From Desmonostoc muscorum FACHB-395 (GTDB lineage: Bacteria > Cyanobacteriota > Cyanobacteriia > Cyanobacteriales > Nostocaceae), in the NCBI RefSeq assembly GCF_014698035.1, contig NZ_JACJSF010000013.1:1-64000 (forward strand): DNA of 64,000 nt, in the 5' to 3' direction. The notes beneath the pieces were generated by a model that was not told where the DNA came from, did not search any database, and worked only from the letters and a program-made list of their open reading frames with translations. Made by a program: the position numbers and the translations under genes. Position 1 is the first letter of the stretch. Every line of letters starts with the position of its first letter. Below, piece after piece: positions 44,522 through 53,319 of this stretch.

Positions 44522-46393
44522 ATGAGTCAAAACTATACTGGTTCCAACTCTCCTCTCATCACTACTGAGCCATACAAGGAATTTCCAGCAAATAGATATG
44601 TAGAATCTTCTCGTCAGCTTGATGAATCGGAGAATAACGGGGGAACTCAGCCTTTTTTAAATGATGAAACACTAGCAACGCTCTCAGTTGCCGATGCGAT
44701 CGCTCAGATGTTGGTAAATTTGGGAGTAAGCTACGCTTTTGGTGTCGCTGGTGGCGCGATGGCTAGCCTTTGGGGTGCGCTATCAAATAGCAGTATCGAG
44801 GTGTTGAACTTCCGCCATGAAGCAGGAGCAGCCTTTGCAGCCACCGAAGCATACTTTGCAAATAATCGCCCCACTGTAGTTTTTACCACAGCCGGACCGG
44901 GGATCACTAACGCGCTGACCGGATTATTTGCGGCTCGTGGTGAAGGTGCAAAGGTGATTTTGCTATCAGCTTGCACCTCTGCACCGCAGCGTGGACGTTG
45001 GGCAATTCAAGAAACCAGCACTTATACATTGCCCAGTGGGGGAATTTTTACTTCAGGAGCGCTATTTAACTATGCAATCACTATTGAATCTGCGGGTCAA
45101 CTACCGCAGATTTTCCGCAAACTTGCTTTAGCTATGGCGCAACCAGGTGGATTTGTTGCCCATTTGAGTATTCCCACCGCAGTGCAGACAAGTTTAGTTG
45201 AGGATGTAGCTTTACCCCAACTAGATGTTACTCCATTTCCGATGACTGCTTCCAAAGAAGCGATCGCTAAATCGGTAGAGTTATTATCATCTGGCCCCTT
45301 TGCTATCTGGGTTGGTTTCGGTGCGCGTGACGCAGCAGAGGAAATCCTTGAACTCGCTGAAAAAACGGGAGCAGCCGTTATGTGTTCACCCCGTGGTAAA
45401 GGTATCTTCCCTGAAGATCATCCCCAGTTTGTCGGTGTAACAGGTTTAGGCGGTCATGCTTCCGTCTTAACTTATATGGAACAGCAACCTCCACTACGCA
45501 CACTCGTATTAGGAACCCGCCTTGGCGAACCGACTTCCTTTTGGAGTTCTGCACTAGTTCCAAAAGAAGGTTTCATCCATGTAGATATTGACCCAGAAGT
45601 GCCAGGTGTAGCCTATCCCCACGTTGAAACTTTCGCAGTTCGCTCTGATATCAAAGCTTTTGTGGAAGAATTATTGGAGCAATTACCAGATGCTCCTCGT
45701 TCCACAACTTTGTCGCTACCTCATCCAGAACGCAAAGCAATTGAACCTGCACCAGACGTAGATTATCCAGTGCGGCCAGAAGTATTGATGGCAGCAATTC
45801 AAAAGATAATTGTTGAAGGTAGCGATGCAGTAGTAATGGCGGAGTGTGGTAACTCATTTACTTGGTCAACCCATCTACTCCAATTTACCGAAACCAATCG
45901 TTATCGAGTCAGCACCGGAGTCGGCGCAATGGGTCACGCCGTTACTGGAGTATTGGGTGCAGCGCTGGCAAACAATAGCAAAGCTGTAGGGATTGTCGGC
46001 GATGGAGCAATGCTGATGAATAACGAAATCAGCACCGCCGTGAAATACAAAATTCCAGCGATTTGGATTGTTCTCAACGATGCGCGTTACAACATGTGCC
46101 ATCAAGGGATGAAAATCTTGGGATTAAAGGGCGCAGATGCCACACTTCCACCGACAAACTTCGCCATGATTGCTCGTGGGATGGGAGCAGAAGCGATCGT
46201 AGTTGTTAGAGAGTCGGATATTGAAGCGGCATTAGAACAAGCGATCGCATCATCTGTTCCCTTTCTCATTGATGTCGTAATTGACGCTGATCGCCCAGCA
46301 CCTTCTGGTGGACGTAATAAGAGTTTAGCAGCACAAGGAATTAAATCAACAGCTAAAAATGGAGCCAAGCAAGTTTCATTTCCAATGGTTTGA
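44522..46393 (+). CDS. scyA: ScyA, thiamine-diphosphate-dependent acyloin synthase of scytonemin biosynthesis
   Basis: This 623-residue cytoplasmic enzyme is of the acetolactate-synthase fold. The ThDP-activating Glu100 is in FRHEAGAAFAATEA. The central FAD-like domain covers about 255-400. The ThDP/Mg motif begins at Gly493 in GDGAMLMNNEIS and closes with IVLNDARYN. ScyA couples indole-3-pyruvate with p-hydroxyphenylpyruvate to a beta-keto acid, the first committed step toward scytonemin. The N-terminal 55 residues are a polar extension not needed for the fold. It opens the scy gene series, with scyB 349 bp downstream. The gap at 46394-46742 holds an inverse GAACC-CAGAG module but no gene. 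Confidence 0.95.
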   Translation: MSQNYTGSNSPLITTEPYKEFPANRYVESSRQLDESENNGGTQPFLNDETLATLSVADAIAQMLVNLGVSYAFGVAGGAMASLWGALSNSSIEVLNFRHEAGAAFAATEAYFANNRPTVVFTTAGPGITNALTGLFAARGEGAKVILLSACTSAPQRGRWAIQETSTYTLPSGGIFTSGALFNYAITIESAGQLPQIFRKLALAMAQPGGFVAHLSIPTAVQTSLVEDVALPQLDVTPFPMTASKEAIAKSVELLSSGPFAIWVGFGARDAAEEILELAEKTGAAVMCSPRGKGIFPEDHPQFVGVTGLGGHASVLTYMEQQPPLRTLVLGTRLGEPTSFWSSALVPKEGFIHVDIDPEVPGVAYPHVETFAVRSDIKAFVEELLEQLPDAPRSTTLSLPHPERKAIEPAPDVDYPVRPEVLMAAIQKIIVEGSDAVVMAECGNSFTWSTHLLQFTETNRYRVSTGVGAMGHAVTGVLGAALANNSKAVGIVGDGAMLMNNEISTAVKYKIPAIWIVLNDARYNMCHQGMKILGLKGADATLPPTNFAMIARGMGAEAIVVVRESDIEAALEQAIASSVPFLIDVVIDADRPAPSGGRNKSLAAQGIKSTAKNGAKQVSFPMV

Positions 46394-46540
46394 TTTTGCT
46401 GGCAACGTTCGATTTTTTTCTAACGAACCGTAAAGAAATAGATAAGTAATCTTATGACGGCAAGAGACTAAAACACGAGAGCATCACAATCTTTCAAAAA
46501 TTCACGATACTGATGCAAAAACCATTTACAACTCTCTTAC

Positions 46541-46572
46541 CTTCGCGCTCTTTGCGCCCTTTGCGGTTCGTT
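46541..46572 (-). repeat. Inverse GAACC-CAGAG module in the scyA-scyB gap
   Basis: CTTTGCGCCCTTTGCGGTTC is the reverse-complement form of the module seen in the MITEs at 183 and 2821. No paired arm is evident. It probably separates scyA from scyB expression little, but it lies in a 349-bp gap that is long for an operon. Confidence 0.45.
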
Positions 46573-46742
46573 TTCTCATTCTCTTATTCCAGCAACTACA
46601 TTTACCAAACTGGAACTTCAAATATTTGCTTTCTAACTTCACTCAATCTTAATATTCCAACCTGATTTTGTGTCTATATCTTTACATTTTGTAATGCTAA
46701 TTACTTTCTCTAACCAATCCCAAACAATATCGAGAGGTCAAG

Positions 46743-47804
46743 ATGCTGCTATTTGAAACTGTTAGAGAAATGGGTCACGAGCAAGTTCTCTTTTGTCATG
46801 GTAAAAATCCCGAAATTAAGGCAATTATTGCCATCCATGACACGACCTTGGGCCCAGCAATGGGAGCTACAAGACTCATGCCTTATGTCAACGAAGAAGC
46901 TGCTTTAAAAGATGCACTTCGTCTCAGTCGGGGGATGACTTATAAAGCTGCTTGTGCAAACATTCCGGCTGGTGGAGGCAAAGCAGTTATTATTGCTAAT
47001 CCTGAAAATAAAACAGATGATTTGTTGAGAGCCTACGGACGTTTTGTTAACAGCCTCAATGGGCGTTTTATTACTGGGCAAGATGTCAATATTACCCCTG
47101 ATGATGTCCGAACAATCAGCCAAGAAACTAACCATGTTGTTGGAGTCTCAGAAAAATCTGGTGGTCCTGCTCCCATCACATCATTAGGAGTTTTTCTAGG
47201 AATTAAAGCTGCTGTAGAGTCTCGTTGGCAGAGCAAAAGACTTGATGGCATGAAAGTTGCAGTTCAAGGCTTAGGTAATGTTGGAAAAAATCTCTGTCGC
47301 CACTTACATGAGCATGATGTCAAGCTTTTTGTTAGCGATGTAGACCCAGCAAAAGCGGAAGAAGCAAAACGGCTTTTTGGCGCAACCGTTGTAGAACCAA
47401 CCGAAATTTACTCTCTTGATGTAGATATCTTTTCTCCTTGCGCTCTGGGAGGAATTCTTAACAGTCATACAATTCCTTTTCTCCAAGCTCAGATTATTGC
47501 TGGTGCGGCTAATAATCAATTGGAAAATGAGCAATTACATAGTCAAATGCTCACTAAAAAAGGGATTCTGTACAGCCCTGATTATGTAATTAATGCTGGA
47601 GGACTAATCAACGTTTATAACGAGATGATTGGTTATGACGAAGAAAAAGCTTTCAAACAAGTGCATAACATTTATGACACGCTGTTAGCAATTTTTGAGA
47701 TTGCGAAAGAGCAGGGAGTTACTACCAACGATGCTGCTAAACGGTTAGCAGAAGACCGCATCAACAATATTAAGCGCAGCAAATCTAAAGCGATCGCAGC
47801 TTAA
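46743..47804 (+). CDS. scyB: ScyB, tryptophan dehydrogenase (Leu/Phe dehydrogenase family)
   Basis: This 353-residue NAD-dependent amino-acid dehydrogenase has N-terminal substrate-domain motifs TTLGPAMGATRLMPY and the catalytic Lys in IPAGGGKAVI. Its Rossmann domain begins VAVQGLGNVGKNLCRHL, and a C-terminal region contains YVINAGGLINVYNEM. ScyB deaminates L-tryptophan to indole-3-pyruvate, the indolic precursor used by ScyA. A GAGAGG ribosome-binding site lies upstream of the ATG. scyC follows after 22 bp, so the two are co-transcribed. The trp genes about 11 kb downstream would supply its substrate. Confidence 0.95.
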   Translation: MLLFETVREMGHEQVLFCHGKNPEIKAIIAIHDTTLGPAMGATRLMPYVNEEAALKDALRLSRGMTYKAACANIPAGGGKAVIIANPENKTDDLLRAYGRFVNSLNGRFITGQDVNITPDDVRTISQETNHVVGVSEKSGGPAPITSLGVFLGIKAAVESRWQSKRLDGMKVAVQGLGNVGKNLCRHLHEHDVKLFVSDVDPAKAEEAKRLFGATVVEPTEIYSLDVDIFSPCALGGILNSHTIPFLQAQIIAGAANNQLENEQLHSQMLTKKGILYSPDYVINAGGLINVYNEMIGYDEEKAFKQVHNIYDTLLAIFEIAKEQGVTTNDAAKRLAEDRINNIKRSKSKAIAA

Positions 47805-47826
47805 TTATTATCTTAAGGAGTGAAAA

Positions 47827-48795
47827 GTGGAAAAAAATACTTTTGCAACATCAGCTTATATTGCTACGTCACCAGAGAGTGCTTTTGAATATCTTTGTAG
47901 TTTAAAGAACTTGGATGAATGGACTCTTTATAGCCGGATGAAAGAGCAAGTTGATGAAGATACCTGGCTCGGAACTGCATCGGGTTATCACAAAAATCTC
48001 TATTATCACGTTAAAAAACTCCAAAATCCGCTTTTCTACGGCATTGAATGGCACTGTGGATTAGAGTACCAAAAATATTTTCAAGTTTATCCTGTTTTAC
48101 TGTTTCCCACTGACTACATTGAGCCAGGGACAGATGAAAAAGGCGTGTATTTTCACTGGTTGAGCTTTGTCGATCCCAAACGGCAGACTCAGATGATTAT
48201 GCAGGGTATTCATACAGTACATACTTCTGAATGTCGTTCTCTCAAAGGTAATTTGGAACGCAAAGCTGGTCTGACCTCAGCAGCTAAGGGAAGCCACTTT
48301 ATCGATACTGACACCATTTATGTTGATGCCCCAATTGAAATCGGTATTGAATACTTAAAAGACTTACAAAACATAGATGAGTGGGCGCATCTGTTACGCC
48401 CCAATGGTGATATTACTTCTGAATCAGGTGAATTCAAAGATGAATATGACCAAAAATTAAAAGTTTCTGTAAGAGTTCATTCTTTGAGTAAATACTACTT
48501 ACTTGAGCAAGAATACTTTTATCCAGAGTACGAATATTATCAGCGTTCTGTAGCGTTACTTATCCCAACCGCTTATGCTTTCGCTGACCCCGAAGCTTCT
48601 GGTTTCATCCTGCATCGAATCACATTTTGGAAAACAGATGGAACTGTTAGCCACGGCAAACTTCAAATTGAAGACTTTGGCGCTGAGAGCATGAACATCA
48701 AACGTTTACTCGAAGCCAAAGCTGGCAACCTCAAATCATTTGATCGAGGAATGAGCTATCTGCCAAAAATCCAAGAATCACTAGTTACTAACTAA
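47827..48795 (+). CDS. scyC: ScyC, scytonemin monomer cyclase
   Basis: This 322-residue protein starts at GTG 47827, preceded by AAGGAG. It is built from two related SRPBCC-like halves. ATSAYIATSPESAFEYLCSLKNLDEWTLY in the first half parallels DTIYVDAPIEIGIEYLKDLQNIDEWAHL in the second (near residue 160). ScyC cyclises and decarboxylates the ScyA product to the tricyclic ketone that is half of scytonemin. No signal peptide is present, fitting cytoplasmic synthesis. It follows scyB by 22 bp and precedes scyD by about 100 bp of repeat-containing DNA. Confidence 0.93.
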   Translation: MEKNTFATSAYIATSPESAFEYLCSLKNLDEWTLYSRMKEQVDEDTWLGTASGYHKNLYYHVKKLQNPLFYGIEWHCGLEYQKYFQVYPVLLFPTDYIEPGTDEKGVYFHWLSFVDPKRQTQMIMQGIHTVHTSECRSLKGNLERKAGLTSAAKGSHFIDTDTIYVDAPIEIGIEYLKDLQNIDEWAHLLRPNGDITSESGEFKDEYDQKLKVSVRVHSLSKYYLLEQEYFYPEYEYYQRSVALLIPTAYAFADPEASGFILHRITFWKTDGTVSHGKLQIEDFGAESMNIKRLLEAKAGNLKSFDRGMSYLPKIQESLVTN

Positions 48796-48896
48796 AACCT
48801 CAGCGACCCTCTGCACTTCCCAGCCTGCGGCAAGCCGCAAAAGCGTCTACAGCGTTCCTCTGCGTTTAAAATTCCTACCTCAATTCCCTGCAACAC

Positions 48897-50183
48897 ATGA
48901 AACTGAAGCCATTCACTATTACTATCCTCACCTTTTGTGTTGCCGCTTTTTCTGGAATGAAAGCTGCGTCAGCCGCATCCTTTTCAGTAATCGCCGACGG
49001 TCTATATAATGCCGGCGGTCTGAGCTTTAGTCCTGATGGTAATCTCTATGTTACAGAGGCGGGAATAGGGGGAAGTGGCGCTTGCGTTCCACCAGCAAGC
49101 GGTCAAGGCGATTCTCTATGCTATGGCACAAGTGGAGCAGTTACCAAAATTGAGAATGGTAAAACCGAACGCATACTTACAGGACTTCCTTCCTTAGCAT
49201 TACCAGATGGCACTGGAGGCGCAGGCCCTCGTGATATTAAATTTGATGCTACAGGTAAACCTTATGTTCTGATTGGGTATGCGGCTAATCCGGCTTTTCG
49301 CGATCGCAATTTAGGTTACACTGACCTCGGCAAAATCATCGCTCCCGATTTTAAAACCAATTCGTGGACGAGTGTTGCCGATTTAGCTAACTATGAACTC
49401 GCCAACAATCCCGATGGTGGTGAAGTCGGTAGCAATCCCTTGGGTTTTGTCATAGATGGCAATAAGTTAGTTGCAGTTGATGCAGGTGCAAACGACTTAC
49501 TCAGCTTTAATGCTGATGGTAGAAATTTACAAGCTATTACCACCTTTCCTGAAGACATATTAGCTAATCCCGTCTTCCCACCCTCCGGTTCCCCATCCAA
49601 TGAACCGTCGCAAGTGCCATCTCAAAGTGAAGAGGTACAAGCGCAGTTTGCAACCCAAGCAGTACCTTCAAATGTGGCAAAAGGCCCCGATGGTGCTTAT
49701 TACGTCAGCCAATTTACAGGTTTTCCCTTCCCTGAAGGTGGGGCAAAAATCTATCGAGTTGGTGCTGATGGTTTAGCAACAGTCTTCGCCGATGGTTTTA
49801 CCCAACTCACCGACTTGGAATTTGATACTGAAGGCAATTTATATGCTTTGCAGTACGCCAATCAGTCGGCTTGGAAGGGGAATTTTGATGGTTCTGTCAT
49901 CAAAATAGCTGCCGATGGCACTCGCACAACTCTGCTGAGTGGCAATGGATTAGAGTCACCTAGCGCCTTGACTATTGGTTCGGATGGTGCGGTATACGTG
50001 ACAAATCGAGGCGATCGCCCTGGATTTGGACAAGTTCTCAAAATTGAGAATACCAAATCTATCCCTGAACCTGATTCTACTTTAGGCGTATTAGCGATCG
50101 CAGCCTTGGGCGTTGGTTGGTTGCACAAGAAGAGAATCCCCACACCTCCCTTGAAGAAGAATTCAGAAGTCAGAATGGGCTAA
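48897..50183 (+). CDS. scyD: ScyD, exported beta-propeller-like scytonemin protein with PEP-CTERM tail
   Basis: This 428-residue exported protein has a signal peptide (PFTITILTFCVAAFSGMKAAS, cleavage near AASA). Repeated blades of the DGNLYVTE, PDGAYYVSQ, EGNLYALQ and DGAVYVTN type suggest a six-bladed propeller. The C-terminal sorting signal is PEPDSTLGVLAIAALGVGW followed by basic KKR. It is about 30-40 percent similar by eye to ScyE downstream, so the pair arose by duplication. ScyD-F are thought to act in the periplasm, possibly in dimerising or handling the monomer, although single knockouts have been reported to leave scytonemin formation partly intact. No catalytic residues can be named. 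Confidence 0.92.
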   Translation: MKLKPFTITILTFCVAAFSGMKAASAASFSVIADGLYNAGGLSFSPDGNLYVTEAGIGGSGACVPPASGQGDSLCYGTSGAVTKIENGKTERILTGLPSLALPDGTGGAGPRDIKFDATGKPYVLIGYAANPAFRDRNLGYTDLGKIIAPDFKTNSWTSVADLANYELANNPDGGEVGSNPLGFVIDGNKLVAVDAGANDLLSFNADGRNLQAITTFPEDILANPVFPPSGSPSNEPSQVPSQSEEVQAQFATQAVPSNVAKGPDGAYYVSQFTGFPFPEGGAKIYRVGADGLATVFADGFTQLTDLEFDTEGNLYALQYANQSAWKGNFDGSVIKIAADGTRTTLLSGNGLESPSALTIGSDGAVYVTNRGDRPGFGQVLKIENTKSIPEPDSTLGVLAIAALGVGWLHKKRIPTPPLKKNSEVRMG

Positions 50184-50201
50184 ACGCCCCGCTACCGCTA
50201 A

Positions 50202-50291
50202 CAGGAGTCAGAATCAAGACGCTCTCTACGAGATGCTGCGCTATCCACCAGTCGTACAGAATTCATTCTGAATTCTGGCTCCTGACTCCTG
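50202..50291. repeat. Inverted repeat between scyD and scyE
   Basis: CAGGAGTCAGAAT (50202-50214) pairs with ATTCTGGCTCCTGACTCCTG near 50272-50291. The centre contains ACAGAATTCATTCTGAATTC, itself palindromic. This is a dispersed-type repeat that may act as an attenuator in the scy transcript. Confidence 0.55.
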
Positions 50292-50414
50292 AATTCTGTT
50301 TCGATAAATCTCAACTAAAGAGTTTCAAACCAATTGCGCGTTCCTCAAAGACTGGGATTCGTTGTCTTTAAACCCATAAAGTTTCCACTTACTTAACTCT
50401 CAATCTCCAAAGGT

Positions 50415-51713
50415 ATGAAACTCAAATCACTTACTCTTACACTTTTAACTGTTTGCATTGCTGCTGTTTCTGCACCAAAATCAGCCGAAGCTGCAAGCCT
50501 AACAGTAGTTGCCGATGGTCTTAGTAATCCACGCGGAATCGGCTTTGATTCTACTGGCAATCTTTATGTTACAGAAAGTGGTTCTGGTGGTGATGGAAAA
50601 GATGGAAGATGTATTCCATCTCCTAGCGCCGGGTATATTCCTTTATGTGCTGGTCAAAATGGCTCCCTGCTTAAAATTGCTCAGGATGGTACAAAAACAA
50701 ATATAATTTCTGACCTCACTTCTTTAGCATTATCGCCTTCTGGAGAACAAGCAGCCGGCCCTGCGGATATTAAATTTGATTCTCTCGGTAACGCTTATCT
50801 GTTGACCGGTCTTGCAGGCGATCCAACCAATCGTGATACCGTTTTAAAATCGCCTGACCTTGGTAAATTATACAAAGTAGACTTAAGTACTGGTGGATTG
50901 ACAACTCTTGCGGATTTTGGAAAATACGAAACTGCATTTAATCCTGATGGTACAGATATAATCTCTAACCCTTATGCTCTTGCAATTAAAGGTGAGACTG
51001 CTTACGTAGTTGATGGGGGCGGAAACAGTATATATACTGTAGGACTCGATGGCAGTGGAATTAAGAACGTAGCCGCAGTTCCAGAGAAAGTGATAGATCG
51101 AAATAAACTGGAATTCCCCGATCTTGGGCCTGGTGTAGATCCATCTACGCTTCCAATCACACAGCAATCAGTACCGACAGGAATTGCGATCGCTCCAGAT
51201 GGCAGTTTAACAGTTAGTGAATACACTTATTTTCCTTATCCAGAAGGTGAAGCGCGGATCTTTAGCGTTGACCCCAACACCTTGCAATCAAATGTTATCG
51301 CCGATGGCTTTACACAGCTGACTGGCGTAGCTTATGACCCTGACGGCAATTTGTACGCCTTGCAACACATCAATAGTTCCGAATGGAAAGAAATTCAACA
51401 GGGCGGTATTATCACTGGTGATATTAGTGGTTCTTTGATCAAAATAGCCACCGATGGAACTCGTGAAACAATCTGGAGTGGTGATGGACTAGAAGCCGCT
51501 TCTGGTATCACCTATGGACCTGATGGTAATTTGTATATTGCAAACCGAGCCAGACTTGCAGGCACAGGACAAGTTATCAAGATTGATCCGAGAGTAACCA
51601 AAGTCCCCGAACCTACCTCTGCAATGGGTCTGATAGTAGCTGGTGCTTTAGGTGCAACTTCAATGCTGAAGCGCAAACGCAGCAAAGAATTAGTGAAAGC
51701 AGAGACTGTCTAA
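50415..51713 (+). CDS. scyE: ScyE, exported beta-propeller-like scytonemin protein with PEP-CTERM tail
   Basis: This 432-residue paralogue of ScyD has a signal peptide (SLTLTLLTVCIAAVSAPKSAEA). Its blades include TGNLYVTESGSGG, GNAYLLTGL, DGSLTVSEY, DGNLYALQH and DGNLYIANRA. The tail is VPEPTSAMGLIVAGALGATS followed by KRKR, a PEP-CTERM sorting signal. It lies about 230 bp after scyD, with an inverted repeat between. The role in the periplasm is unproven. As in ScyD, paired Cys residues near 70-85 (GRCIPS, PLCAGQ) could form a disulfide, relevant to the DsbA-like gene downstream. Confidence 0.92.
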   Translation: MKLKSLTLTLLTVCIAAVSAPKSAEAASLTVVADGLSNPRGIGFDSTGNLYVTESGSGGDGKDGRCIPSPSAGYIPLCAGQNGSLLKIAQDGTKTNIISDLTSLALSPSGEQAAGPADIKFDSLGNAYLLTGLAGDPTNRDTVLKSPDLGKLYKVDLSTGGLTTLADFGKYETAFNPDGTDIISNPYALAIKGETAYVVDGGGNSIYTVGLDGSGIKNVAAVPEKVIDRNKLEFPDLGPGVDPSTLPITQQSVPTGIAIAPDGSLTVSEYTYFPYPEGEARIFSVDPNTLQSNVIADGFTQLTGVAYDPDGNLYALQHINSSEWKEIQQGGIITGDISGSLIKIATDGTRETIWSGDGLEAASGITYGPDGNLYIANRARLAGTGQVIKIDPRVTKVPEPTSAMGLIVAGALGATSMLKRKRSKELVKAETV

Positions 51714-51869
51714 TTCCTGGTAAAGCTTACAGAATAGGCTGCCGCCTCACAGAGAAAGTTGCATTTCAAACAAGAGGCAGCAGCCCAAATTTTAGATTTC
51801 CCAAACCGGGACTGGGAACGAAATTAGTCTAGGAACGAGTATACCTCATAGAACCAAGGCTTAAAACTG

Positions 51870-53066
51870 ATGGGATTAGTCAAAAATTTGTCAATCGGCA
51901 TTCTCAGTACCGGATTCATAGTGTTGGCAACAGTAGCCCAAGCCAAGGCTGTAACATTAACTTACGACAGAAGTATTGGTAGCCCCGGCTTTGGCCCTGG
52001 AGAACTCTTTGTCCCCCAAGGGATAGCGGTGGATAGCCAAGGGAATACCCTCATAGCTAACGGACGCGGTGTTAACCCGGATGGTACTCCTAACTACAAC
52101 CTCGGTAACAAAATTGAGAAATTTAGTCCAAGCGGTCAGTATATTGGAGCAATTGGCTCCGGCGGCACAGGGCCCGGGCAGTTTGACGAGCCAACAACTG
52201 TAGACTTTAATCCCGTAACAGGGGATTTGTATGCAGGTGATGTTTACAACAACCGCATCAATCAATTCGATTCTCAGGGTAACTTTATTAGATCCTTTGC
52301 AAATGGGGAATTTACCCCTCTCGTAGAGGGTAGGCTTTTCTTTGGGCCATCTGGTGTAACGTTTGACAAAACTGGCAACGTGTACATCGGTGATTTTAAT
52401 GGCGAAAGAATCCTTAAATTCACACCAGACGGACAACAAATTGGTGTCATTGGTGGTACTCTGGGCACTGCACCTGGGCAATTCCAAGGTGTAGCAGGTT
52501 TAAGAATTTCCCCAGTTAGTGGAAATATCTTTGTAGCTGACCAGTATAACAACCGCGTTCAAGTACTCGATCCAAATGGTAATCCTCTGTTGGCATTTGG
52601 TTCAGCAGGTAGCGGCCCTGGACAGCTTCTTCAGCCAATTGGCATCGAAGTGGACGACCAAGAGAATGTTTATGTAGCTGATTCTATCAACAGCCGCGTA
52701 CAGGTGTTTGATAAAAACGGTAACTTCTTGACTTCCTTCGGTGAAAATGCCCGCGATGCATCAGGTAATCCGGTACCGCCTCCAGCATTAACTGGCCCTC
52801 CTTTTGGCGACCCCCTCGACATCACTCCCGGCAGATTTAACTGGACGGGTGGTACAAGCTACAAAGATGGCAAGCTTTATGTGGGCGATTTCTTCCAAGG
52901 TCGTGTCCAAGTGCTAAACGTAGAAGACAGAAAGCAAGTACCTGAACCTGGTTCAGCATTGGGTTTTGCATTGCTTGGACTTGGGGCTGCTACCGTCACA
53001 TTGCGGAAACGTGGACAACAAAAGCCAGTCTTCAGTTTACATAAAGAACTGCAAAAACAATACTGA
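51870..53066 (+). CDS. scyF: ScyF, NHL-repeat exported protein with PEP-CTERM tail
   Basis: This 398-residue exported protein has a signal peptide (NLSIGILSTGFIVLATVAQAKA). It has at least five NHL blades, recognisable by GxGPGQF/L followed by DxxxNxYVADxxNxRxQxF: for example GTGPGQFDEPTTVDFNP, VFVADQYNNRVQVLD-like and VYVADSINSRVQVFD. The tail VPEPGSALGFALLGLGAATV with basic RKR is PEP-CTERM. NHL propellers bind proteins or carry lyase-type activity, and none is assigned to ScyF. It begins about 155 bp after scyE and ends the scyA-F series. Confidence 0.92.
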   Translation: MGLVKNLSIGILSTGFIVLATVAQAKAVTLTYDRSIGSPGFGPGELFVPQGIAVDSQGNTLIANGRGVNPDGTPNYNLGNKIEKFSPSGQYIGAIGSGGTGPGQFDEPTTVDFNPVTGDLYAGDVYNNRINQFDSQGNFIRSFANGEFTPLVEGRLFFGPSGVTFDKTGNVYIGDFNGERILKFTPDGQQIGVIGGTLGTAPGQFQGVAGLRISPVSGNIFVADQYNNRVQVLDPNGNPLLAFGSAGSGPGQLLQPIGIEVDDQENVYVADSINSRVQVFDKNGNFLTSFGENARDASGNPVPPPALTGPPFGDPLDITPGRFNWTGGTSYKDGKLYVGDFFQGRVQVLNVEDRKQVPEPGSALGFALLGLGAATVTLRKRGQQKPVFSLHKELQKQY

Positions 53067-53118
53067 GTTCCGATGCTTGCTTGAATAGCATTGATGCGTA
53101 AGCTATTTCGTAGCAATA

Positions 53119-53149
53119 ACTTTAGTCTTTATTATCTAAGGACTAAAGT
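53119..53149. terminator. Hairpin after scyF (dispersed ACTTTAGTC repeat)
   Basis: ACTTTAGTC (53119-53127) pairs with GACTAAAGT (53141-53149). The outer CGTAG...CTACA context matches the repeat at 63905-63953. It could end the scyA-F transcript, but there is no T tract. Confidence 0.5.
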
Positions 53150-53319
53150 ACTTACTACAAAGATTGATTGATAAAGTACTAGTTAATGAATAGAAATTTA
53201 CAGTCTAATCCAAACTAACTTTGACAGCACTAGGTGGGCAACGCTCACCTTACAAACAAGGCAAAAACGAACACAACAAAGCCAACATTATCAAGGTGCT
53301 TCCAAGAAATTAATAGTTT

